Of a stretch of DNA of 64,000 bases, positions 16,346 to 25,036 are shown in pieces. A program made the position numbers and the translations under genes. The first letter of the stretch is position 1; every line of letters begins with the position of its first letter. The notes below the pieces were generated by a model. It did no database searches and had not been told where the DNA came from. It saw only the letters and a list, made by a program, of their open reading frames with translations. Source of the stretch: Streptomyces hundungensis. GTDB lineage: Bacteria; Actinomycetota; Actinomycetes; Streptomycetales; Streptomycetaceae. The DNA lies in the NCBI RefSeq assembly GCF_003627815.1, contig NZ_CP032698.1, positions 8,122,001 to 8,186,000 of the forward strand, given 5' to 3'.

Positions 16346-17956
16346 GTGCCGTACGTCGTCACCCGATCCTGCTGCGCCGATGCCTCCTGCGTGCTGGCCT
16401 GCCCGGTCAACTGCATCCACCCCGCGCCGGGCGAGCCCGGCTTCGGGACGACGGAGATGCTGTACGTCGATCCGCGTACCTGCGTGGACTGCGGTGCCTG
16501 CACCACCGCCTGCCCGGTCGACGCGCTCAAACCCCATACGGCCCTCGACGAGGCCGAACTGCCGTTCCTGGAGCTGAACGCCTCGTACTACAAGGAGAAC
16601 GCGCACGCCGACCGCGCCCCCATGTACGTCGTGCCCAGGCAACGCCGCCTTCCGCAGGGCGAGTTGTCCGTCGCGGTCGTGGGGGCCGGGCCGGCCGGAC
16701 TCTTCGCCGCCGACGAACTGCTGCGGCACGCGGGCGTGCGCGTCACCGTCTACGACCGCCTGCCGACTCCGTACGGCCTCGCGCGGGCAGGCGTCGCGCC
16801 GGACCATCAGGACACCAAACGTGTCACGGAACTCTTCCGGGCCATCGAGTCACAGCCCGCCTTCGGCTACCGCCTCGGCGTCGAGGTCGGCACCGACGTC
16901 ACCCACGCCGACCTCATGCGCGAGCACCACGCGGTGATCTACGCGGTCGGTGCAGCCACCGACAAGCGGCTCGGCATCGACGGCGAGGACCTGCCCGGCA
17001 GCATCTGCGCGACGGACTTCGTCGCCTGGTACAACGGGCACCCCGACCGCGCACACGACGACCACGACCTCGGCGTGGACCGCGCGGTCGTCATCGGCAA
17101 CGGCAATGTCGCCCTCGACGTCGCCCGCGTCCTCACGGCCGACCCCGGCGCCCTGGCCCGTACCGACATCTCGGACCGCGCGCTCGCCGCGCTGCGCACC
17201 AGCACCATCCGCGAGGTCGTCCTCCTCGGCCGGCGCGGACCCGCGCAAGCCGCGTTCACCGTGCCCGAACTCCTCGCGCTCGGCGCCCTCAAGGACGTGG
17301 ACGTGTGCGTGGAGGGCTGGCCCGAGGGACTGTCGCCCGCCGCCACCGAGAAGACGCGGCTGCTGTCGGAACTGGCCGCCCGCACGCCGGTCCAGGGGCG
17401 TCGCCGTATCGTGCTGCGCTTCCTCACCAGCCCGGTGCGGATCATCGGCGACGGACGTGTGCGCGCCCTTGAGGTCACCTCCACCACGCTGCACACCGAC
17501 GACGACGGCACCGTCACCGCCCGTCCCACCGGCGACCGCCGGACCTTGGAGACCGGCCTCGTCCTGCGCTGTGTCGGCTACCGGGCCCGTCCCGTCCCCG
17601 GCCTGCCCTTCGACGCGGAAACCGCGACGATCCCGCACGTGGCAGGACGCGTCGAGCCCGGCGTTTACGTCGCGGGCTGGGTCAAACGGGGGCCGACCGG
17701 CTTCATCGGGACCAACAAGACCTGCGCCCAGGAGACGGTCGCATCCCTCCTGGACGACTTCGCCGCGGGCCGCCTCGCTCGGCCCCTGTCGACCGTGACC
17801 GCGGCAGGGAACGCCCTCGGCCTGGAGGACTGGCGGTCGATCGACCGCGTGGAGCGGGCGGCGGGCGAGGCCCAGGGCCGCCCCCGCGTCAAACTCACCG
17901 ACACCGAGTCCCTGTACCGCGCGGCAGCGCGATCCGTTCCGGCGGTACGCGGCTGA
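16346..17956 (+). CDS. 7Fe ferredoxin fused to ferredoxin-NADP reductase, FprB-like
   Basis: 536 residues from GTG 16346 (GGAG upstream). The N-terminus is a two-cluster ferredoxin: CCADASCVLACPVNCIHP and CVDCGACTTACPVDAL. From about residue 110 follows an adrenodoxin-reductase-type flavoprotein: FAD motif VAVVGAGPAGLFAADEL, GVAPDHQDTKRV, NADPH motif AVVIGNGNVALDVARVL, and the signature GWVKRGPTGFIGTNK near the C-terminus. This is the architecture of mycobacterial FprB. It should pass NADPH electrons through FAD and Fe-S clusters to an oxygenase; the adjacent diiron oxygenase is the obvious partner. Confidence 0.93.
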   Translation: MPYVVTRSCCADASCVLACPVNCIHPAPGEPGFGTTEMLYVDPRTCVDCGACTTACPVDALKPHTALDEAELPFLELNASYYKENAHADRAPMYVVPRQRRLPQGELSVAVVGAGPAGLFAADELLRHAGVRVTVYDRLPTPYGLARAGVAPDHQDTKRVTELFRAIESQPAFGYRLGVEVGTDVTHADLMREHHAVIYAVGAATDKRLGIDGEDLPGSICATDFVAWYNGHPDRAHDDHDLGVDRAVVIGNGNVALDVARVLTADPGALARTDISDRALAALRTSTIREVVLLGRRGPAQAAFTVPELLALGALKDVDVCVEGWPEGLSPAATEKTRLLSELAARTPVQGRRRIVLRFLTSPVRIIGDGRVRALEVTSTTLHTDDDGTVTARPTGDRRTLETGLVLRCVGYRARPVPGLPFDAETATIPHVAGRVEPGVYVAGWVKRGPTGFIGTNKTCAQETVASLLDDFAAGRLARPLSTVTAAGNALGLEDWRSIDRVERAAGEAQGRPRVKLTDTESLYRAAARSVPAVRG

Positions 17957-17997
17957 CGAACCCGGCGCTCGGGGCTCACCGGTGGCGGGGGAGCGCG

Positions 17998-18687
17998 TCA
18001 GTGCGGCCCGAGATCCGACACGCGCTGCTGCGGCGACACTTCCACGCCGAGGTCCCGCAGCGTCGCGTCGAGGATCGCCCAGACCGAGCGGCACAGCATC
18101 GCGCGCAACTCCTCCTCGGACTGCTCACGTCGCTCGTCGTGCGCCCACTGGTTGACCGCGGTGTCCACGAAACCCACGATGCCGACCGCGACCGAACGGA
18201 TCGGCGCCTGCGGCACCCCGAGTGCCTTGAGAACCTCCCCGAACCGTTCGCTCAGCATCAGGGCGATGGCCGTCTTCGTGTCCGCCACCAGCGAGCCGTC
18301 ACCCATCGCGTGCTCGGCGACTCCCATGTAGGCGTACAGGCGGGGGTGTTGGGCCACCCAGTCCAGGTGCGCGCCCACCACCCGGTGCACGGCGTCCTCG
18401 ACGGTCCCCTCGAAGGTGAGGGTGGGCTCCATCCGCCGCATGAACGAATCCACCACCCGCCGGCGAATCAACTCGTCCAGCGCGGCCCGGTCCTTGAAGT
18501 GGCGGTAGAGCACCGAGCGCGGCAGCCCCACCCGCTCGGCCAGCCGCTGCACGCGAAAGCGCGTGCCCTCCTCCTCGATGAGCGCGACAGCCGCGTCCAC
18601 CAGGTCGACCTGACGCCGGGCCTTGTGCTCGTCCCACCGAGTGGAGCGTCCGTCGATCTGCGGCTCTCCGCCGGTTCTGTCCGCCAC
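17998..18687 (-). CDS. TetR-family transcriptional regulator
   Basis: 229 residues from GTG 18687 (VADRTGGEPQ); the frame is open further upstream but overlaps the methyltransferase promoter. The N-terminal HTH is clear: VDAAVALIEEEGTRFRVQRL, AERVGLPRSVLYRHFKDRAA, with a normal all-helical ligand domain (DAVHRVVGAHLDWVAQHPRL). It is convergent with the ferredoxin/reductase gene (41 bases apart) and divergent from the methyltransferase (81 bases). It may control the oxidation cassette, as EthR controls ethA in mycobacteria, or the methyltransferase; the sequence does not decide. Confidence 0.88.
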   Translation of the reverse strand: MADRTGGEPQIDGRSTRWDEHKARRQVDLVDAAVALIEEEGTRFRVQRLAERVGLPRSVLYRHFKDRAALDELIRRRVVDSFMRRMEPTLTFEGTVEDAVHRVVGAHLDWVAQHPRLYAYMGVAEHAMGDGSLVADTKTAIALMLSERFGEVLKALGVPQAPIRSVAVGIVGFVDTAVNQWAHDERREQSEEELRAMLCRSVWAILDATLRDLGVEVSPQQRVSDLGPH

Positions 18688-18768
18688 GGCGTCAGGATAT
18701 AGGACCGGCTCAGCGCGCCCACAGGTCCGGACCGCTGCCGACCTGCTTCGACGAACTACATTCGACCC

Positions 18769-19380
18769 ATGAGTCGTTGGCAGGAATTGACCGGTGGAAC
18801 ATCCGGAGACGAGTACGCCGCGCGTTTCGAGGCGCTGGCCCGTGGCGGGAAGGACGTGCACGGCGAGGCGGCGTTCTGCGCGGCGCTGGTGGCTCCGGGT
18901 GCCCGGGTGCTCGACGCCGGATGCGGTACCGGGCGGGTGATGATCCGGCTTGCCGAGCTCGGGTACGACTGCGTGGGCGTCGACCTGGACGCCTCGATGC
19001 TGGACGTGGCACGGGAGCGGGCGCCCCAACTACCTTGGTTTCAGGCCGACTTGGCGGCATTCGATCCCACCCCTCTCGGTGTGGCCGCGGACTTCGACCT
19101 CGTCGTCGCCGCGGGGAACGTCCTGCCGCTGGTCGCGCCGGGCACGGAGGCCACGGTGGTGGCCCGCTTGGCGGCGGCCCTGCGCCCGGGCGGCCTGCTG
19201 GTCGCGGGCTTCGGCCTGGACGCCGCCCACCTCCCCGTGCCGCCGGCCCTGACGCTGGCCCAGTACGACCTCCATTGCGCCGCCGCCGGCCTCACCCCGA
19301 CCGGCCGCTTCGCCACGTGGGACGCGGCGCCGTACGACGGCGGCGGCTACGCCGTCAGCGTCCACCGCCGCGACCGGTGA
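18769..19380 (+). CDS. Class I SAM-dependent methyltransferase
   Basis: 203 residues from ATG 18769. Motif I is VLDAGCGTGRVMIRLAELGY, then GVDLDASMLDVARE (motif post-I, acidic ribose binder), FDLVVAAGNVLPL and LRPGGLLVAGFG. This is a small-molecule type methyltransferase with a short C-terminal strand set. Substrate unknown. It is divergent from the TetR gene, which may regulate it. Confidence 0.88.
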   Translation: MSRWQELTGGTSGDEYAARFEALARGGKDVHGEAAFCAALVAPGARVLDAGCGTGRVMIRLAELGYDCVGVDLDASMLDVARERAPQLPWFQADLAAFDPTPLGVAADFDLVVAAGNVLPLVAPGTEATVVARLAAALRPGGLLVAGFGLDAAHLPVPPALTLAQYDLHCAAAGLTPTGRFATWDAAPYDGGGYAVSVHRRDR

Positions 19381-19612
19381 CCTGGGCGTCACAGGGGGAG
19401 CGGGGGCCGGTGGGAATCCGCGGCGGGGGCGGTGACGAATCACCGGCGACACCTCCGCCACCGTGTGATCCTCCCGGCCCACCTCCGCCTTCGCTACCGG
19501 TGACGGGGCGTCATCGGCACCCGGTGGCACAGGTCGGCGTCACGGAAACCATGCCAGGGCCACGTGGACGTGCACGCCGACACCGACCCGCGCATCGTGC
19601 TCGTGTGCTGAT
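19381..19612. other. Spacer between convergent genes
   Basis: 230 bases, GC-rich; no gene and no clear strong hairpin seen. Confidence 0.4.
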
Positions 19613-20140
19613 TCAGCACATGGGGTGGCTGACGGTGGCGTCGGGGATTTTGGCGGCCTCGTAGTGGCTGTAGTTGCCGCTCAGTTTTGCCTTGGTGCCG
19701 GAGGTCTTGAAGGTGAACCGACCGTGAGCCCTGCCGTCACAGTTGAAGCGGAACGCACTGGTGGTGACGGTGGGCTCGTCGACCAGCCCGTTGTAGGACA
19801 GACCGAAACTGCCGCTCTTCACCACCTTTTTCTGCCCGTCCCGGATCTCGAACCGTCCAGAGACGCGGCAGTTCTTCTGGCTCCAGCCGATGGTCTGCCC
19901 GCCCCAGCACTTCGCCTGGAAGGAACCGTGGGGGCCGCCGTAGGTGCCGAGACAGGACTTCCAACGCGCTGAGGTCCATCGGTCGGCACTGTAGCTGTCC
20001 GTCTCTGGAGTGCAGGTTTCGTCGGCGGCCTGCCGAACGGCAGGTGCTGCGGAACCGGTGTGGGAGGGAGCCGCGCCTGCCGTAGCGGCTACCGTCAGGC
20101 AAACTGCGGCGATCACATGGATCATCTTGGTCGTCTTCAC
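19613..20140 (-). CDS. Secreted hypothetical protein with paired cysteines
   Basis: About 175 residues from GTG 20140 (VKTTKMIHVIAAVCL); GTG 20161 or ATG 20125 are alternatives. Signal peptide ending near AGAAPS, then a Ser/Thr/Gly-rich beta domain with five cysteines (ETCTPE, KSCLGTYGG, AKCWGGQTIGW, KNCRVSGRFEI, RFNCDGRAHG) plus one at the C-terminal residue (SHPMC). A Cys as last residue and an even total of six suggest three disulfides. No family recognised. Confidence 0.7.
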   Translation of the reverse strand: MKTTKMIHVIAAVCLTVAATAGAAPSHTGSAAPAVRQAADETCTPETDSYSADRWTSARWKSCLGTYGGPHGSFQAKCWGGQTIGWSQKNCRVSGRFEIRDGQKKVVKSGSFGLSYNGLVDEPTVTTSAFRFNCDGRAHGRFTFKTSGTKAKLSGNYSHYEAAKIPDATVSHPMC

Positions 20141-20518
20141 ATGCCCGTGAACGACGATCACCGCGAACGGTCACTCCATGCCCCACTCTGGCGCGGTCGT
20201 GTACCCCGTGGGGCCGCCCTGGAAAGATCCGCGCCGCCGCCCGGCGAAGGCCGCCGGCCCACGCGTCGCCGCCGCTCCACCTTCGACCGCGTCCCTTGGC
20301 CGTCCTCCTCGGCCGGCACGTGCCGGAGCCGCTGCGTGCTGACGGTACCGGGCTGCGTGTGGGGGCTGTTCCTACGCCGAACACCCTGGCTACCAGCAGG
20401 AATTGCGCCCGTACCCTTTCAGGAGACAGTCCCGGGGCGGGCATGCGCCGAAACCTGCCCCTGCCCCTGCTCGGGGCGGGGCAGGTTTCCGCTACCGCGT
20501 GTTTTCGGCTGGTACTGA
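20141..20518. other. Spacer between two secreted-protein genes
   Basis: About 380 bases. It contains the terminator of the gene at 20519 and otherwise only Arg/Pro-rich non-coding frames on both strands. Confidence 0.5.
20450..20489 (-). terminator. Strong terminator hairpin of the gene at 20519
   Basis: GAAACCTGCCCCTGCCCC pairs with GGGGCGGGGCAGGTTTC across a loop of about four bases, with one bulge. It lies 30 bases past the stop of the minus-strand secreted protein gene. Confidence 0.85.
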
Positions 20519-20878
20519 TCAGTTGGAGATGGTGTACCAGTCGGTGTCGGTCTGGTAGGTCGGGACGGTCGCCCGGTAGGAGCCGCGGCTCGCCCCGGTG
20601 CAGTTGGCACCGGCCCAACCGATGTAACTGACCTCTCCCTTCCACCACCAGCCGCCGACGTAGGTGTTCCTGTTCGGGGTGTTGAAGCAGATGGTGGCGT
20701 GCTCACCGTTCTGGTTCGTGCCGACCAGGTAGACCGAGTACGTGTCGCCACGCGTGTCAGCAAAGACGATCTGCTGACCGTTGCTGGCAGCGGCGGACTG
20801 TCCGGCGGCGCCGAGGATGCCGGCGAACGCCAATGCCAGCGCACCGACCGTGGTCGCTGCCTTCTTGCGGATGTCCAT
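20519..20878 (-). CDS. Small secreted Trp/Gly-rich protein
   Basis: 119 residues from ATG 20878, with GGGGGAA directly upstream. Signal peptide MDIRKKAATTVGALALAFAG ends near AAAS. The mature domain of about 88 residues is beta-rich: FADTRGDTYSVYLVGTNQNG, ATICFNTPNRNTYVGGWWWK and VSYIGWAGANCTGA, with two cysteines that could form one disulfide. No known family recognised; the size and composition resemble other small streptomycete secreted proteins, including the one at 5726. It is monocistronic with its own terminator. Confidence 0.8.
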   Translation of the reverse strand: MDIRKKAATTVGALALAFAGILGAAGQSAAASNGQQIVFADTRGDTYSVYLVGTNQNGEHATICFNTPNRNTYVGGWWWKGEVSYIGWAGANCTGASRGSYRATVPTYQTDTDWYTISN

Positions 20879-21802
20879 GATTCCCCCTGTGGTTGGCTCG
20901 ATTTGATCGGAGCGTCATGATCATAAGGGGTCAACGGGCGTGCTCTGCAAGGGTGTTCGGTGATTGGGATCAGACAGCGCGGTGCCCTGCCCCGTACCCT
21001 TCAGTAGGGGAAGTGGCGCAGGTCGCGGTGTCGGCGAGAGGCGTGGCCGCTTCACAAATGCAGCCGATATGAAGTCGGAGCAGCCCTGTCACCGGGCCCG
21101 CCGCAGGGACCCGCTCGCCGTGCGGGCCGGTGTCCTCGAGGAGCGGCGGCGGGCGCAGGCGACCATCGAGGGAGAGGACGTTGTGTGGCGGCAGGACGTC
21201 CGCGCGGACTACCTCCGTGCCATCGACCCGGTCGATCAGGGTGGCGACCCGGAGGGGCCCTGCGTCCGTCCTCGCATACGTTGCTGGGCGGAGCGAGGAG
21301 GCCGACGCCGAGGCCCGGCGGGCATAGGGGACCGAACAGAGCCGTCACTCGTTCACGCACAACCCGAAGGCTGCGGACGCCCTCGCAACTGCGGTGAAGG
21401 CAGCCGCCGTCGCCCGGGAGGGAGTGCCCCAGTACCTGCTGCGGTGCGGCTGAAGCAAGTGCGTGAGCAACAGGCGGCGCACGCTGAGACGGTCGCGGAC
21501 GCGCCGTGAACGGATCGGTTGCCGGAGCTTGCCGCGCGTCCGCTGGACGGCGGTACGGCCGCGGCGAAGGGGCCCCTTCGGATTGGTGGATGCGGAGCAG
21601 GAGACGGGCGCCGGTGATCTTCCGGGGGCTGGGGATGTCGGCGCTGACGGGTTCGGCGGTGCCGTCAAGGATGGCCCGCAGGGGGACGTTCCTGCATGCG
21701 GTTTCTGACCTGGACTCTGACGAAACTGCGGTAAGAACCGATTGCACAGATTCTCACCAATGCTCCTACCGACAGGCGAGAAAGCCGAGGATCTGGCGGT
21801 GG
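20879..21802. other. 920-base region with decayed coding traces only
   Basis: The first 80 bases are the leader of the minus-strand gene. Beyond that, plus-strand fragments such as GVLEERRRAQATIEGEDVVW (about 21140) and NPKAADALATAVKAAAVARE (about 21365) look protein-like but sit in different frames with stops between. Minus-strand frames over the same bases are no better. I see no intact gene. Confidence 0.4.
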
Positions 21803-22213
21803 TCAGATGCGGCATGGGTAAAGAGCGACGCGTTGCGTTGCGACGCTGATCTCCACCCAGGATTCGCTCATGCTGCTGGGGATGGGTGATGCCTGGTCGA
21901 ACAGCACGGACCAAGGCCCCATCTGGAGATAGGAGGCTCCGTCGGCGGTCAGGTGAAGGCGGCCGCACATGACCACCTGGTCGCCTTCCTGTCGGAGCTC
22001 CGGCTCGGAGGCAGCGGCCGGTCGGCTGTTCCTGCCCCAGTTGATGTCCGCGTCGACGGTCCATTCGATGAGGTGCTGGCCATCGGCTTCTCCCGGATGA
22101 CCGCGCCAAACCACCACTGCGGACCCGATGGGAGTGTGCACTCGAACTGTCATGTGCTGCTGAGGGGCCTGCGGCAGGCTCTCTGTGCGGACGAACATCG
22201 CCTCATCATCCAT
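21803..22213 (-). CDS. Hypothetical protein
   Basis: 136 residues from ATG 22213 (MDDEAMFVRTESLPQAPQQH); the frame is open to TTG 22258. Strands such as HMTVRVHTPIGSAVVVWRGH and WTVDADINWG and an acidic middle suggest a small beta-barrel or Ig-like protein; there is a single internal Cys (VVMCGRLHL) and one near the end. No family recognised and no neighbour logic. Confidence 0.5.
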   Translation of the reverse strand: MDDEAMFVRTESLPQAPQQHMTVRVHTPIGSAVVVWRGHPGEADGQHLIEWTVDADINWGRNSRPAAASEPELRQEGDQVVMCGRLHLTADGASYLQMGPWSVLFDQASPIPSSMSESWVEISVATQRVALYPCRI

Positions 22214-22770
22214 GACGTCACGGCCGGCCACCGTGGAGTTGTCGGGCTGCGAGGTCAAGCGGCGGTGAACCAGTCCCGGTAGGCGCGGAGGGGCCTTACA
22301 GTGCCCCGGCGCTCGGGCAGGGAAGAGCTACGGACACGTGCCTAGATGTGCGCTGGCGTCACTCCTGGCGCGAGGCCTAGCGGGACATGCGCTTGGCGGT
22401 GTTGACTCGGCCTACAGGCATGGGAGGCCTCGCATTCTATGGTCAGTTCCTCGACCGCAACAGGCCTCGACCTGCCCGAACCGCAGGAAACGGATCTCGA
22501 TGGCGAGGAAGCTCACCACCTCCTGGTGACCGCGCACGCCGACATTTGCCGTCCCCTCGACCATGGCCTGTTCATTCCGTAATTCCCGCGCATGCCACTC
22601 CGCGCGGCCAACACGAAGGTATGGCCGACGCAGGCGGCATCGGCGGAACTTGAACCTACTCTCAACTTGAGACTAAGTTGATGGTAGCTTCAATTTATCT
22701 GCTGCGAACTTCCCGCCGCCTGCGGTGGGGGGGGTCCGCACGCCCTCCTCTCCCCTTTCGGAGTTGCACC
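22214..22770. other. Spacer carrying the azoreductase promoter
   Basis: No gene supported. The last 110 bases become AT-richer and hold the operator-like inverted repeat at 22662-22681 and the RBS CGGAG (22759-22763) of the azoreductase gene. Confidence 0.5.
22662..22681. promoter_or_regulatory. Operator-like inverted repeat of the azoreductase gene
   Basis: TCAACTT-GAGACT-AAGTTGA is a perfect 7-base inverted repeat with a 6-base spacer, 90 bases before the start codon. The core TTGAGACTA recurs in the leader of the convergent TetR gene (24133-24141), suggesting that this TetR protein binds both. Confidence 0.7.
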
Positions 22771-23406
22771 ATGGCGACACTGCTGCACATCGACTCGTCC
22801 GCTTTTGCGGGCCAGGCGTCCACCTCTCGGGCCGTCACCGAGGCCTTCCGTCGTACGTGGCTGGAGGAGCACCCGGGTGGCGAGGTGATCTACCGGGACC
22901 TTGCCGCCCAGCCGGTCCCGCACATCACCGCGGACGCCCACACCGCCGGGTTGCTCGACCCGGCGGAGCACACCGAGGAGCAGGCTCGGGCGTTCGCCGA
23001 GCGCCTGGCCCTGATTACGGAGTTGGAGGCGGCCGACGCGGTGGTCATCGGCGCGCCGATGTACAACTTCTCGGTGCCCTCCAGCCTCAAGGCATGGCTG
23101 GACCAGGTGATCCTGATGGGCCGCACCGCGGGCTCGCCGGAGTCGAAGGTGAAGGGCACACCGGTGACGGTGGTGACCAGCCGCGGCGGCTCCTACGCCC
23201 CCGGTACGCCCCGGGCGCCGCACGAGCACGTGCTGAACTACCTTGAGTCCGTGCTGTCGATGATCTTCGAGATGGAGGCGACCTTCATCGTCGCGGACCT
23301 GACGCTGGCCGCGCACATCCCGGCTCTGGAGCACCTGGTCCCACTCGGCGAGCAGTCGCGGGCCGACGCGTTCGAGGCCGCGGCGAATGCGGCCCGCGCC
23401 GCGTAG
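22771..23406 (+). CDS. azoR: FMN-dependent NADH-azoreductase
   Basis: 211 residues from ATG 22771. Flavodoxin-like fold of the AzoR family: LLHIDSSAFAGQASTSRAVT (phosphate loop), then VVIGAPMYNFSVPSSLKAWL and DQVILMGRTA (isoalloxazine contact), and VVTSRGGSYAPGTPR. Full length for the family. Such enzymes reduce azo and quinone compounds with NADH as detoxification or redox-stress enzymes. The gene is paired with a convergent TetR gene that probably represses it. Confidence 0.95.
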   Translation: MATLLHIDSSAFAGQASTSRAVTEAFRRTWLEEHPGGEVIYRDLAAQPVPHITADAHTAGLLDPAEHTEEQARAFAERLALITELEAADAVVIGAPMYNFSVPSSLKAWLDQVILMGRTAGSPESKVKGTPVTVVTSRGGSYAPGTPRAPHEHVLNYLESVLSMIFEMEATFIVADLTLAAHIPALEHLVPLGEQSRADAFEAAANAARAA

Positions 23407-23413
23407 TCGCGCG

Positions 23414-23459
23414 CGGCGACGGTGTCGACCCCGCCTCGGCGGGCTCGACACCGTCGCCG
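23414..23459. terminator. Bidirectional terminator between azoR and the TetR gene
   Basis: CGGCGACGGTGTCGA and TCGACACCGTCGCCG are exact complements (15 pairs) around a loop of 16 bases. It sits between two convergent stop codons (23406 and 23473). Confidence 0.85.
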
Positions 23460-23472
23460 TTCCTGGCCCTGC

Positions 23473-24069
23473 CTAGCTGGGTAGCGGGCGACTTCCCGTG
23501 CGGGCGCGCAGGCCCTCGAAGAGCAAGGCGAGGACGCGGCGGCGGCCGGCGTCGTCCCCGGCGCGCACGAGGTCACCGTTGACCTGGAAGAAGCGAGCGA
23601 TGTCGTCCATCTGGGCGTCCTCGCGCAAGACCCCTTCGGCGCGGGCGCCGGCGGCCAGATCGGTGGCGAAGGCCAGGGACCGGTCGCAGACTGCCTTGAG
23701 AGCTGGGGCGTTGGGGTAGCGGCGGGAGAATGCGTCGTTGAACGCCGGGTCGTCGGCCTGCGCCTGGCAGATGGCCTCGACGTAGGTCTGTAGTTTCTCC
23801 CAAGCGCTGCCCGCCGCGCCGTCCGCGATGGCCATCGCCGCGCGCACATGCCGGTCGGCGAGTTCATTGACGACCTGGTCCAGCAGCGCGTCACGGCTCC
23901 CGAAGCGGTTGTAGATCGTGCCGACGCTCACCCCCGCCAGTTTCGCGATCGTCTCCAGCGGCGTGTCGAGCCCGTGCTCGGAGAAAGCGTCTGCCGCGGC
24001 CTGACGCAGCTTCTCGACGTTGCGGCGGGCATCGGCGCGCAGCGGCGGCCGCTGGGGTGCCTCGGGCAC
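23473..24069 (-). CDS. TetR-family regulator, probable repressor of azoR
   Basis: 198 residues from GTG 24069, which has GGGAGGGG nine bases upstream; ATGs at 24105 and 24102 are in frame but less well placed. The HTH reads KLRQAAADAFSEHGLDTPLE, then TIAKLAGVSVGTIYNRFGSR. The ligand domain is all helical, with FQVNGDLVRAG and ALLFEGLRA as typical last helices. Leader sequence 24131-24148 shares the TTGAGACTA core with the azoR operator, the classic arrangement of an autoregulated TetR/azoreductase pair. Confidence 0.9.
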   Translation of the reverse strand: MPEAPQRPPLRADARRNVEKLRQAAADAFSEHGLDTPLETIAKLAGVSVGTIYNRFGSRDALLDQVVNELADRHVRAAMAIADGAAGSAWEKLQTYVEAICQAQADDPAFNDAFSRRYPNAPALKAVCDRSLAFATDLAAGARAEGVLREDAQMDDIARFFQVNGDLVRAGDDAGRRRVLALLFEGLRARTGSRPLPS

Positions 24070-24130
24070 GGTGCTCGCCCCTCCCTGAATCGAGAAATCC
24101 ATCATGTTGTGGGCACGTGGGGGACAGTGA

Positions 24131-24148
24131 AGTTGAGACTACCTTCAT
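24131..24148. promoter_or_regulatory. Second operator-like site, in the TetR leader
   Basis: AGTTGAGACTACCTTCAT carries the same TTGAGACTA core as 22662-22681, about 60 bases before the GTG start of the TetR gene. Its right arm differs, so it may be a weaker site. Confidence 0.5.
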
Positions 24149-25036
24149 CTTACGACGCGCCGCCCCGAGGGGTCCTGGCCCGGCAGCTCGCCCGCGAGAA
24201 ACAACAGCGCCCGCCCCGGATGAGCTCGTCGGCCGGTGGGGTGCGGCGCCCGGGGGCCGTCCTGGCGCTGTACGGGGCCCGCGCGGCTTGGGCGAAGGGC
24301 AGCTTCGGTGCTGCCACAGTCGGTAGAAGCAGCCCTCGGCATCGTTGAAGCCGCGGTGCCGGTCGCCGTGCGGGTTGGTGACGTGGGGAATGAAGGGCAG
24401 ATCGCTCGGGCCTGGCTGCCAGTGCTGCTCCTGCCGGCTCACCATGTCCTCCGTGATACGCGGTGACCACAAGGTGCTGAGTGTGTCACCGCCGGGCGGG
24501 GACGGTCCGGGCTTCCGACCGCTTAGCCCGCCCCGGAGGCCGATGAGTACGCGGCGGGTCAACGGCGGTGCCCGACCGTGCCGCGGACGAGGACGTAAAC
24601 AGTCACGCAGAGGGCGGCGACGTCACGGTCGACGAGCAGGGCGATGAACAGCCAGGACGAGAAGCCGTGGCCGACGGAGGTGGCGACGAGGGACACCCGG
24701 GTGCTCAGCGTCGCGTCCACCCGTGGTCCGCGCCCCTTCCCGAGGGTGGGCCTGGACCTCGCCGGAGTTAGCCCCTTGGCGGCCCACGAAGTCCCGGGAT
24801 CCGGCCCGCCCTTGAGGGTGCATTACGTCTCTGACCGCCCGGCTCAATGATCGCCTGCGGTCGGGCCCGCCCCGGGAACTTCCCTGTATGGGGATGTCGA
24901 AATGGTGCCCCTGCTACCTCGTGGGCCGAGGCGTCGGCTCGGGGGAGGGAGTCGGGGAACCACATGAGGTGGGCGGATCAATGTGCACATAGGACGCGGC
25001 GGGCCGGATCGCCGCCGGTGGCCCGAGGGCGGCCTG
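24149..25036. other. Gene-poor 890 bases with one candidate small ORF
   Basis: Minus-strand frames near 24440-24330 read VSRQEQHWQPGPSDLPFIPH, then NPHGDRHRGFNDAEGCFYRL, which may be a truncated gene, but the frame turns Arg/Pro-rich afterwards. Apart from the candidate ORF at 24559-24720 no gene is supported. Confidence 0.4.
24559..24720 (-). CDS. Candidate 53-residue membrane protein
   Basis: From GTG 24720, preceded by GGAAGGGG, the frame reads VDATLSTRVSLVATSVGHGF, SSWLFIALLVDRD, VAALCVTVYVLVRGTVGHRR and stops at 24559. Two hydrophobic segments are joined by a charged turn with a basic end, a plausible two-helix membrane protein or the surviving C-terminus of a longer one. The frame is open only 33 codons further upstream, where the composition is less natural. 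Confidence 0.35.
   Translation of the reverse strand: MDATLSTRVSLVATSVGHGFSSWLFIALLVDRDVAALCVTVYVLVRGTVGHRR

Noticed and set aside
20964..21509. 181-codon plus-strand frame.
   Set aside because: Only short islands look protein-like and they fall in different frames; no start signal.
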